A stretch of 6,821 nt of DNA, taken from Planctomycetota bacterium (GTDB lineage Bacteria > Planctomycetota > UBA1135 > GCA-002686595). The notes below the pieces were generated by a model, which did not search any database, was not told the DNA's origin, and saw only the letters and a list, made by a program, of their open reading frames with translations. Within the stretch, counting starts at the first letter, position 1. Each line of letters opens with the position of its first letter. The DNA lies in contig JARGOW010000213.1 of NCBI GenBank assembly GCA_029212955.1, positions 1-6,821 on the forward strand, given 5' to 3'. The position numbers and the translations under genes were made by a program. Positions 1 through 6,821 of this stretch are shown one piece after another.

Positions 1-541
1 CACGCTTCCCCTTGCATGTCCGGTAAGTTCTTCGATTCGGCGCGAATGGCCACGGTTTCCGCGAGGGATCCATCGCCCACCTCGATGCGCAACGCCTGCA
101 GCAAGAGGCCCAAGCCCTTGGCCTCCTCCGGTCCATCCAGCAGGGATTTTCCGTAGGTCGTCAAAACGTCCAAGTTACCCGCATGGTGGACCAAGAGTGT
201 GGATAGAACACGACCGGCGGCTTCGATTTGCTGCTGACTGATATGGGCCTTGGCCAGCAACAGTCCATATTCCAATTCGGTGCCCGGGGCGGGACCGCGC
301 CCAGCCCTCGATCGGAGGCCAACAGGGCCTGCGCCAGGTGATAGCGGGCCTCCGGGTTCTGACCCCCGCTCTTCATAAGAACGGTATTCCAGCGGTCCAT
401 GGCCAGGGCCCAATCGCCCCGCTGGGTGGCTTGCATGGCTCGCATACGGGCCCCGGGGTCTGCTTTCGGGGCGGAGACACAGCTGCAAACCACCAGGAGG
501 AGGCATGCGAGAGTGGGCGTTCGTCGGTTGGTGCGTAACAT
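1..541 (-). CDS. TPR-like lipoprotein, frameshifted, 3' end beyond window
   Basis: The gene starts at the ATG at 541 and opens with a basic N-terminus (MLRTNRRTPT), a hydrophobic stretch and cysteines at residues 19 and 21 (VVCSC). This looks like a lipoprotein signal with C21 as the likelier lipidated residue, although the lipobox is not textbook. A TPR-like helical repeat follows at residues 30-75 (RGDWALAMDRWNTVL, then ARYHLAQALLASD). After about residue 78 this frame turns into unlikely sequence and stops at 161. From 278 down to base 1 a different frame is open and again reads as helical repeat (ELEYGLLLAKAHISQQQIEA, then GRVLSTLLVHHAGNLDVL). One missing base in the C/G-rich tract at about 279-310 would join the two. 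The C-terminus lies outside the window. A role as an outer-membrane or periplasmic scaffold is inference from the lipoprotein signal and repeats only. No clear Shine-Dalgarno precedes the start. Confidence 0.7.
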
Positions 542-602
542 GGGCTGTGATCTGTGTTAAGGCTACCGTCCGGGGCCCCTCTGTGGGAAACTGCCCCACA
601 AT
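542..602. promoter_or_regulatory. Divergent intergenic region with a hairpin before moxR
   Basis: These 61 bp separate the 5' ends of the minus-strand lipoprotein gene and the plus-strand moxR-like gene, so promoter elements for both probably lie here or just inside the genes. I could not pick out convincing -35/-10 boxes. A 6 bp inverted repeat (TGTGGG at 582-587, CCCACA at 595-600, 7-base loop) ends two bases before the moxR ATG. No Shine-Dalgarno is visible ahead of that ATG. The hairpin might influence initiation or might be chance in GC-rich DNA. Confidence 0.35.
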
Positions 603-1565
<963 letters not shown>

Positions 1566-1622
1566 TTCAACCGCTGGAACTATGCTCCAGAAAACAGCCT
1601 GGACCCCCAGACTTTGCCGACC

Positions 1623-2492
1623 ATGAAAACTGCCGTACGCCTGATCCAATGCAATTCTCGACTCGGGGATTGGGAACACAATAAAAGCATGCACCAGGAG
1701 GCCATCGACGCGGCCGTCCGCAACGGAAAGCAGCTGGTGATGTTCCCTGAGCTTTCCATGACCGGCTACTTCCTCAAGGATCAAGCCCACGAGCAAGCCC
1801 TCTCTAGGGACGCCGAGGAGCTCGAGTTCCTGTGCGAAGCTTCCAAGTCCATTTCAATTCTGGCCGGTTTTGTCGAGCGCGGAAGGGATGGTCGCATCTA
1901 CAACAGCATGGGTTTCTTTGAGGATGGAATGCTCCTCTCCGTGCACCGCAAGGTTCACCTGGTGACCTATGGCATGTTCGAGGACGGCCGTGATTTCGCT
2001 CCGGGCCAGGTTTTTGAGCCCGTGCGTAGCAAGCACGGCATCTTCGGAATCATGACCTGTGAGGACATGTGGCACATCGGTGGCGCCTACCTGTATTTCC
2101 TGGATGGCGTCGATGCGCTCCTGGTAGCTTCCGCCAGTCCTGGGCGTGGAATCTCTGCCGCGGGGGCGAGCGAGGGCGAGCCCGGAATGGCCTCCAACCG
2201 CACCTGGAAAACCATTCAGGACCACGCCTGCCTGCTATTCCAAACCCCCGTGCTGTACGCCAACCGCGTGGGTTTCGAGGACGGCATCATCTTTGGCGGC
2301 GCCACCCGAGCATTGGACGCCAGCGCCAATGAAATGGGCTACCTGGATTCCCTGGACGAAGGCCACTTGGACGTGGAACTGAGCCGTGCCCTGCTCGAAC
2401 GCACACGCGCCATCACCCCCCTTCGTCGGGATGAGCGTCCCGAACTATTCGCCGCCGAATTGACCCGCCGCAATCAAGGAGAGCAGGCTTGA
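1623..2492 (+). CDS. Nitrilase-superfamily glutaminase, probable NAD+ synthetase amidotransferase subunit
   Basis: This 289-residue carbon-nitrogen hydrolase matches the N-terminal glutaminase domain of glutamine-dependent NAD+ synthetases. It would hydrolyse glutamine and supply ammonia to the synthetase encoded next door. The Glu-Lys-Cys triad is visible: E43 in FPELSMTGY, K110 in HRKVHLVTYGMFEDGRDFAPG-like context, and C146 in GIMTCEDMWH. The KVHLxxYGxFxxxRxFxPG and TCEDxW patterns are closer to NadE glutaminases than to general nitrilases. I chose the ATG at 1623 (MKTAVRLIQCN) because beta-strand 1 begins right there; a TTG at 1614 would add three residues. Neither has a clear Shine-Dalgarno. 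The stop overlaps the start of nadE by 4 bp (TTGA), implying translational coupling. In most bacteria that use glutamine this domain is fused to NadE. A stand-alone amidase of other specificity is the alternative, but the coupling and motifs argue against it. Confidence 0.9.
   Translation: MKTAVRLIQCNSRLGDWEHNKSMHQEAIDAAVRNGKQLVMFPELSMTGYFLKDQAHEQALSRDAEELEFLCEASKSISILAGFVERGRDGRIYNSMGFFEDGMLLSVHRKVHLVTYGMFEDGRDFAPGQVFEPVRSKHGIFGIMTCEDMWHIGGAYLYFLDGVDALLVASASPGRGISAAGASEGEPGMASNRTWKTIQDHACLLFQTPVLYANRVGFEDGIIFGGATRALDASANEMGYLDSLDEGHLDVELSRALLERTRAITPLRRDERPELFAAELTRRNQGEQA
2476..2483 (+). promoter_or_regulatory. Shine-Dalgarno deciding the nadE TTG start
   Basis: The sequence AAGGAGAG lies inside the last codons of the glutaminase gene. 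Its AAGGAG core ends 7 bases before the TTG at 2489. It is the clearest ribosome binding site in the window, and it supports initiation at that TTG, overlapping the upstream TGA stop. Confidence 0.75.
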
Positions 2493-3310
2493 GCATCCTG
2501 GATGTGCAACCCGATCTGTTGAATCAGATCCTGGTTCGCTTTCTAAAAGAGGAAGCAGGCTGCTTCGGATTCAAAAAGGCCGTGCTCGGACTGTCCGGCG
2601 GGGTAGATTCCGCGGTTTCATGCGCCCTCGCCGCCCAGGCCTTCGGTCCGGAAAATGTACTGGCCGTCATGATGCCGTACACCACCTCGCATCCCGATTC
2701 GCTCAACCACGCTCACCTGTGCGCCGAAGCCCTCGGCGTGCGGACCAAGATCGTGCCCATCGGGGACATGGTCGACGGCTACGCCAATCAAGAAGGTCTC
2801 GAAGACCCCACCCGCCGCGGCAACATCATGGCCCGGGCTCGCATGGTGGTGCTCTACGACCAATCCGCCGCCGAGTCTGGCTTGGTGATCGGTACCAGCA
2901 ACAAGACCGAAATCCTCCTCGGCTACTCCACCCAATTCGGCGACGGCGCCTCCGCCCTCAATCCCCTCGGCGACCTGTACAAGCACCAGGTCTTCCAGCT
3001 GGCCCGCCACCTGGATCTGCCCACAGAGATCGTCGATAAGGCCCCTTCCGCGGACCTATTCGAAGGCCAATCCGACGAAGCCGACCTGGGCTTCACCTAC
3101 GCCGAAGCCGACGAAGCCCTCTTCCGCATGATCGAAGAGCGTTGGTCCATGGAAGAACTTCTCGAGCACGGCTTCGAGCGCGCCTTCATCGAAAAACTAC
3201 AGTGGCGCGTGACCATCAACCACTACAAGCGCCTCCCCCCGATCATCGCCAAGGTCACCTCTCGCAGCTTCCTCACCGACTTCCGCTACCTGCGCTGCCG
3301 GGACCATTGA
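2489..3310 (+). CDS. nadE: NAD+ synthetase, synthetase domain only
   Basis: This 273-residue cytoplasmic enzyme of the N-type ATP pyrophosphatase family makes NAD+ by adenylating deamido-NAD+ and displacing AMP with ammonia, the last step of NAD biosynthesis. The PP-loop SGGVDS sits at residues 36-41. Further NadE hallmarks are RRGNIMARARM (109-119), GTSNKTE (135-141), STQFGDGA (147-154), LNPLGDLYKHQV, and APSADLFEGQSDEADLGF in the C-terminal part. The length equals stand-alone ammonia-dependent NadE proteins. The start is a TTG backed by a strong ribosome binding site. The gene overlaps the upstream glutaminase gene by 4 bp, so the pair probably forms a two-subunit glutamine-dependent enzyme; combined length (about 560 residues) resembles fused single-chain enzymes. 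All catalytic motifs I know for the family are present, and I see no sign of decay. Confidence 0.95.
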   Translation: MSILDVQPDLLNQILVRFLKEEAGCFGFKKAVLGLSGGVDSAVSCALAAQAFGPENVLAVMMPYTTSHPDSLNHAHLCAEALGVRTKIVPIGDMVDGYANQEGLEDPTRRGNIMARARMVVLYDQSAAESGLVIGTSNKTEILLGYSTQFGDGASALNPLGDLYKHQVFQLARHLDLPTEIVDKAPSADLFEGQSDEADLGFTYAEADEALFRMIEERWSMEELLEHGFERAFIEKLQWRVTINHYKRLPPIIAKVTSRSFLTDFRYLRCRDH

Positions 3311-3330
3311 TCGCGGTTCCATACCGCTTT

Positions 3331-3358
3331 TGGCCCGCAATTCGACAATTGCGGGCCA
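3331..3358. terminator. 12 bp perfect inverted repeat between convergent genes
   Basis: TGGCCCGCAATT (3331-3342) and AATTGCGGGCCA (3347-3358) form a perfect 12 bp stem with a 4-base CGAC loop. It lies 20 bp past the nadE stop and 90 bp before the stop of the convergent TPR gene, the expected place for a shared terminator. No T-tract follows on the plus strand and the minus-strand transcript continues into AAAA, so it is not a classical intrinsic terminator. It may work as a transcript-end stabilising hairpin. Confidence 0.5.
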
Positions 3359-3447
3359 CTGCGAAGAACTCCTGCACCTGCGCTGGTCGACGAAGCCAAC
3401 AGTGCTCGAGCTGTAACCCTGGGAAGGGTCGGGTCCTGGATGAAGCC

Positions 3448-5745
3448 CTACCTGGAAGCCACATCCGCGCCAGGTTCGCGCACCACCTGCGAAGGCACGC
3501 TTGCAGATCTGGCACTTTCCCTTCGCTCCAGGGCCTCCAATTCAGCCACAAGGAATTCAAAGTTTGTGAACGGCTCGCCCCCGATCCGCGACCAATGAAC
3601 CTGTCCCTTGCGGTTGATTAGGAATGTGGAGTGAAGCTCTATCTCCTCAAAGTCGTCATAGGATTGGAATCGATGGGCACTTGTGAATTCGGGGTCGGAT
3701 AGCAAGCGCACGCCCAGTGATTCCTGCTGGGTGGCTATTTCCTTGACCGTATCCTTGCTCACGCCCAGTACCACCGTGTTCAGCGCTTCGATCTCATCGA
3801 GGTTGGCCTCGGCCAGATTGATCTGCTCGATGCAGTGCACACACTCCTCTCCGAGGTAGAAGATCAAGAGAACGTTCTGGCCCTCATAGTCTGCGAGCTT
3901 CACCTCCTTGCCCTCCGAGTCCAATGCGGTCAGGTTGGGCGCCGAAGTCGGAATCCATTCGCTGGGACCCTGAACGTCCAGGACCTCACGCTTGTAGTTG
4001 CGTTGGTCTAGCGGCGCGTCGATGAACGGCTCCGCAACCACGCCGGTGGCTTCTGCGGCGCTCAGCCAGCGATTGGGGCGATCCGCATCCGACCAAACGA
4101 CGCCCAGGGCGGCCATGGCTTTCCGGGCCTTCTCCTCTTCGCCGAGGCTGTCGTAAGCAACGACCAAGCCCGCCAGGGCGAAGCCGTCGTGAAAAACAGT
4201 CTCCAAGGTTCGCTCGTAGCACTCTGCGGCGAGCGCAGGTGCTCCTAGCGCGAGGTATTCATCGCCCAATCGGTTGTATAGGAACGTCGGCTCCAAGGGC
4301 GGATCATCCTGCCACTCCTCGACCTGGAGCGCGGCGGCGGTGGCCAAGGCACCCAATCCCTCGATCCGCTGACCACGCGCGAGCAACAGCAGGGCTTCCA
4401 CCTCGTCCAATTGGCGGGCAAGCAGCTTGTGGACCTCGGCCAGGACGAATGCATCGAAGTCCGGAGGCCCCGTCGGCGGCCCACTCGGTTCTTGCTTATC
4501 CAATTTCATGCGCCACTCCTCGAGCAGCCCCTGGGCTTCATCAAGCTGGCCAAGTCCGATGTGCGCACGCATGAACGGATAGACCGAGAGTGCTTGCTCG
4601 ATCGCCTCGCCCTCGTTCCAGTACATGTGGTCGGGATCAAGGATCTCCTCCCAGCGCTCGAACTTTACCAATGCCCGAACCATGGCATTTTTCGTGAACG
4701 ACCCGATCATTTTGCTGTCGGGGGACGCGGGTGCTGCGAGCAATTGCCTGGCACCGTAGATTGCGGCGTTCGCCATGCCCAGTTGCTCTTGGATGTATCC
4801 CAAGTAATGCAGGTTGTGCACATAGTCCCAGTTGTCCTCGGGCAGAATCATCCTGTCGTGCATGTATTCCTTTTCGACCCTTGTCGCACGATCCATCGCG
4901 ATCGCCGCTTCGTGCCACATTCCAATACCGGAGAGCACGTGCCCTGGCATGTGCAATAGGTGTCCGCACTCGGGAGCAATCTCCGGGAGTTTCATGCACG
5001 AATCCACAGCGTAGCTGCCTTCCTTACCATCCCAATTGTGAACGCGGTAGTGCAATGCCCCCACATGATCGGGCGCCTCACGAAGGACGGAATCGAGGAC
5101 AGCTTCCATGCCGAATCGTGCGTACTCTCTTTTGTCGCCAAGGGCCCGACCTGCCAATAGCCAATAGAGGGTCTTCGCTTCGATGTCATCAGGGTAGTCC
5201 ATGGCCAACCGGTCCAACCGAACCATGGCTTTGGCCAGTGCTTTGTCGCGCTCGTCCTTTCCGAGCTTCTTCACCTCAGCCATGGCTTCCAAGACTTCGA
5301 TGAACCCCCGCTCCCGCTCGGTGACCGTATCTTTGCGCTTCACTGCTTTCTCAAGGAACTCCGCCGATCGATTCCTTTGGGTTGGGTCGGAACGAACCGT
5401 CAGAGCCATGGCCCAATAGGCCATTGCACATTCCGGGTCGAGCTTGAGGCACCATCGGAACGAACGCTCGGCTTCGTAGTACCAGAAACCGTGGAGAAGG
5501 GCGATTCCCTGGTCGAACCACTCCTGAACCTCCGGATGCTCACTCGTGATCGGAAAGGGTGTCTTGCCGATACCCTCCATCCGCCACGGCCGGTGCCGCG
5601 GGCCAACGTCGTAGACCGAACCGTGGCTCGAGTGTCCCCAGAGCGTCGACTGCTCGGTGTTTTCTTCCGACACCTCCTGGGCAGGGGTGGTTGAAAGCAG
5701 GAGTGTGGAGGCGCAGACAGCTGCGAGTAGGTGGATCGTTTTCAA
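3448..5745 (-). CDS. Exported TPR protein with C-terminal peroxiredoxin-like domain
   Basis: This protein of about 765 residues has a signal peptide at 1-22 (MKTIHLLAAVCASTLLLSTT then PA, cleavage likely before QE), so it probably acts outside the cytoplasm. Residues 70-115 hold a TPR-like pair (EWFDQGIALLHGFWYYEAER, then LDPECAMAYWAMAL). Helical repeats continue to about 550, including LHYRVHNWDG (231-240) and HLLHMPGHVLSGIGMWHEA (262-280), a signature shared by a class of large TPR proteins. Residues about 595-745 form an AhpC/TSA-type thioredoxin fold with FYLGEECVHCIEQ, giving C635 and C638 as a CxxC pair. A role in thiol-disulfide or peroxide chemistry on a TPR scaffold is inference. The start chosen is the TTG at 5745, because it yields the signal peptide; the first downstream in-frame ATG (5580) would delete it. 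No good Shine-Dalgarno is seen. An open extension upstream to 5946 is arginine-rich and looks non-coding. Confidence 0.88.
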   Translation of the reverse strand: MKTIHLLAAVCASTLLLSTTPAQEVSEENTEQSTLWGHSSHGSVYDVGPRHRPWRMEGIGKTPFPITSEHPEVQEWFDQGIALLHGFWYYEAERSFRWCLKLDPECAMAYWAMALTVRSDPTQRNRSAEFLEKAVKRKDTVTERERGFIEVLEAMAEVKKLGKDERDKALAKAMVRLDRLAMDYPDDIEAKTLYWLLAGRALGDKREYARFGMEAVLDSVLREAPDHVGALHYRVHNWDGKEGSYAVDSCMKLPEIAPECGHLLHMPGHVLSGIGMWHEAAIAMDRATRVEKEYMHDRMILPEDNWDYVHNLHYLGYIQEQLGMANAAIYGARQLLAAPASPDSKMIGSFTKNAMVRALVKFERWEEILDPDHMYWNEGEAIEQALSVYPFMRAHIGLGQLDEAQGLLEEWRMKLDKQEPSGPPTGPPDFDAFVLAEVHKLLARQLDEVEALLLLARGQRIEGLGALATAAALQVEEWQDDPPLEPTFLYNRLGDEYLALGAPALAAECYERTLETVFHDGFALAGLVVAYDSLGEEEKARKAMAALGVVWSDADRPNRWLSAAEATGVVAEPFIDAPLDQRNYKREVLDVQGPSEWIPTSAPNLTALDSEGKEVKLADYEGQNVLLIFYLGEECVHCIEQINLAEANLDEIEALNTVVLGVSKDTVKEIATQQESLGVRLLSDPEFTSAHRFQSYDDFEEIELHSTFLINRKGQVHWSRIGGEPFTNFEFLVAELEALERRESARSASVPSQVVREPGADVASR

Positions 5746-5794
5746 GGGATTGGCTGGGTCGGAGGATGGGGTGATTGAACGAGCTGATGACGGT

Positions 5795-5810
5795 GGCCAC
5801 TCACGTGGCC
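5795..5810. repeat. Small inverted repeat between the two minus-strand genes
   Basis: GGCCAC (5795-5800) and GTGGCC (5805-5810) pair perfectly around a TCAC loop. The repeat falls just past the stop of the small putative gene and 50 bp ahead of the TPR gene start. No T-tract adjoins it on either strand. It could be a weak hairpin or an operator; a 6 bp stem in GC-rich DNA can also arise by chance. Confidence 0.3.
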
Positions 5811-5816
5811 GGAGCT

Positions 5817-6095
5817 TCAGCGGCCTTCGATGGTCGGAATCTCTCCCGTGAAGGCGTGCAGGAAACGAAGGGGGTCGCTGAGGACCGCGAGGACCTCTTC
5901 GCAGGCGCCTCGAACTCCCGCGACCCCGCCCTCGAGCCATTGGCATACCTCGCCCAGACCAGCCCCAATCAGATCGCCACCCGACGATCCATCCGCCGCA
6001 GCAACCAAGCCGCCGAGGACCAATACGAGGGAAACGGTGACGAGGCCCCTGCGGGAGAGATTCGAGGATCTGGGTAGGATTCGGCTGTTCTTCAT
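5817..6095 (-). CDS. Possible small secreted or membrane-anchored protein
   Basis: Reading from the ATG at 6095 gives a 92-residue protein of unknown family. It opens with a basic segment (MKNSRILPRSSNLSRR) and a hydrophobic run (GLVTVSLVLVLGGLVAAADG, residues 17-36) that looks like a signal peptide or single membrane anchor. The remainder is glycine-rich, then helical, with two cysteines (CQWLEGGVAGVRGACEEVL). A GTG at 6182 could extend it by 29 residues. No Shine-Dalgarno is visible before either start. It lies 71 bp upstream of the exported TPR gene on the same strand, so the two might be co-transcribed. The opposite strand is also open here, so coding status rests only on the signal-peptide pattern and placement. 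I do not recognise a function. Confidence 0.42.
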   Translation of the reverse strand: MKNSRILPRSSNLSRRGLVTVSLVLVLGGLVAAADGSSGGDLIGAGLGEVCQWLEGGVAGVRGACEEVLAVLSDPLRFLHAFTGEIPTIEGR

Positions 6096-6454
6096 GGTGA
6101 GAAGGGAGATGGGTTTCTTTCCTCCCCTAGTGGCGAAGTCCGTCGCCAAGCTGCCCAACGGAATCCCCCAGCTTCCCTCCACTTTCGCTCGCTAGTGCCC
6201 TAATCGGCTCCGCAGAAAGAAGTTACGGCAATAACTCCACACCTCTCCCACACCGAATTCGCAGGTTAGCGGCCCTGGAGCAAGGATTATCCCTCCCTTC
6301 TTCACTGGACGTCCTCGCCCGGGCGGCCCACCGACTACCGCACACACCTTTCCGAAATCAACGGCTGTGGACGTGGATACCGCGGGACCGATTCAGCCAA
6401 GCCCCACATGGCTCCATTCAAACCTGGCGAAGGTGTGGCTGCCCCCCAATCCCT
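6096..6454. other. Intergenic stretch without a supported gene
   Basis: About 360 bp between the stop of the right-edge gene and the start of the small putative gene. It should hold the 3' end of the former and the promoter of the minus-strand genes to its left. I found no convincing promoter boxes, no strong terminator hairpin with a T-tract, no repeats and no RNA gene. Short open frames on the plus strand reach into it only from the antisense of the small gene. Confidence 0.5.
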
Positions 6455-6821
6455 TCAGCGCTCTTCCTTGGCCAACCGATTGATCACCGTATAAAAGGCG
6501 CGTTGGGCCCTAGACGCTTCACCATCGGAGAAAGTGGCAGCCCTATGCCAATCCGACCGGAACCAAAGGAAACATGCGGCCCAGCCGATGATCGATTCTT
6601 CTGTGTACTCAAACAGAATCGGTGTCTCGGAATTGTCGCTGTGCGCCCTCCCCGCGAGTTCGAACGACAGCGTTGAACCATCGGGAACGACCCCCAGCGT
6701 CAACAGGTACGGCAATTCGAGATGCCACCTGGAAAAGGAAGTCACCCGGTTGTGTTGAAGCAGCAGCATGCCATTCACACCACGGTCGCCTCCGCTCGGA
6801 ATGCCTTCCGTCCACTTTTCT
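6455..6821 (-). CDS. 3' portion of an unrecognised protein, 5' end beyond window
   Basis: The frame ending at the TGA at 6455-6457 stays open to the right edge, giving at least 121 residues. A GTG at 6778 lies inside this frame, but the 14 codons upstream of it contain no stop, so the gene probably starts outside the window. Visible traits are aromatic-rich segments (SRWHLELPYLLTLGVVPDG; GWAACFLWFRSDWHRA), a polar middle (RAHSDNSETPILFEYTEES) and a basic helical C-terminus (AQRAFYTVINRLAKEER). There is no signal peptide or transmembrane helix in the visible part. I do not recognise the family and suggest no function. It is followed by the gene-free stretch at 6096-6454. Confidence 0.58.
   Translation of the reverse strand, partial: EKWTEGIPSGGDRGVNGMLLLQHNRVTSFSRWHLELPYLLTLGVVPDGSTLSFELAGRAHSDNSETPILFEYTEESIIGWAACFLWFRSDWHRAATFSDGEASRAQRAFYTVINRLAKEER

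Noticed and set aside
2485..2495. Frameshift splitting a fused nadE gene
   Set aside because: The second ORF has its own well-spaced AAGGAG site and an N-terminal helix typical of stand-alone NadE, and both domains are complete, so a genuine two-gene arrangement is more likely.
2618..3040. Overlapping ORFs on both strands within nadE
   Set aside because: These are shadow frames of a gene with all NadE motifs; the glycine- and arginine-rich compositions reflect codon bias.
3142..3621. Plus-strand ORF running through the end of nadE, the inverted repeat and the TPR gene's 3' end
   Set aside because: It spans the convergent junction, is rich in Arg, His and Pro, and has no ribosome binding site or domain pattern.
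4411..4959. 182-residue plus-strand ORF opposite the TPR gene
   Set aside because: It is fully antisense to a protein with consistent repeat and redox motifs and has no features of its own.
5746..5946. N-terminal extension of the TPR-redox ORF by 67 residues to an ATG at 5946
   Set aside because: It is arginine- and proline-rich, unlike the rest of the protein, would bury the signal peptide inside the chain, and overlaps the putative small gene in another frame.

Overview
This window is GC-rich (roughly 60% by eye) bacterial chromosomal DNA with five recognisable protein genes and two weaker ones. A lipoprotein-type export signal, a cleavable signal peptide, TTG starts and sparse Shine-Dalgarno sequences suggest a Gram-negative lineage. 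The TPR protein with a C-terminal FYLGxxCxHCxEQ thioredoxin-fold domain is a type I associate from memory with planctomycete-like or related environmental genomes. That placement is a weak inference. No RNA genes, CRISPR arrays, insertion sequences or phage genes were seen.

Left part (1-541, minus strand): a TPR-like lipoprotein that runs off the left edge and appears to carry a frameshift near 276-310. It is divergent from the plus-strand genes across a 61 bp gap that must hold both 5' ends.

Centre left (603-3310, plus strand): a likely co-directional operon. It holds a MoxR-family AAA+ ATPase, a nitrilase-type glutaminase and an ammonia-channel-class NAD+ synthetase (NadE). The last two overlap by 4 bp and together look like a glutamine-dependent NAD+ synthetase split into two polypeptides. 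The glutaminase would release ammonia from glutamine, and NadE would use it to amidate deamido-NAD+. The MoxR protein lacks about ten residues immediately after its Walker A motif compared with the family pattern, so its ATPase activity is in doubt.

Centre right (3448-5745, minus strand): a large exported protein with an N-terminal TPR region and a C-terminal peroxiredoxin/thioredoxin-like domain. It converges on nadE, and a perfect 12 bp inverted repeat lies between the two.

Right part (5746-6821): a possible small secreted or membrane-anchored protein upstream of the TPR gene, a 359 bp stretch with no gene I can support, and the 3' end of an unrecognised minus-strand gene that enters from beyond the right edge.

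The best candidates for a second look are the split NAD+ synthetase in a transcription unit with a MoxR ATPase, the missing segment behind the MoxR P-loop, and the TPR-peroxiredoxin fusion. I do not see convincing evidence for a wholly new multi-gene system.
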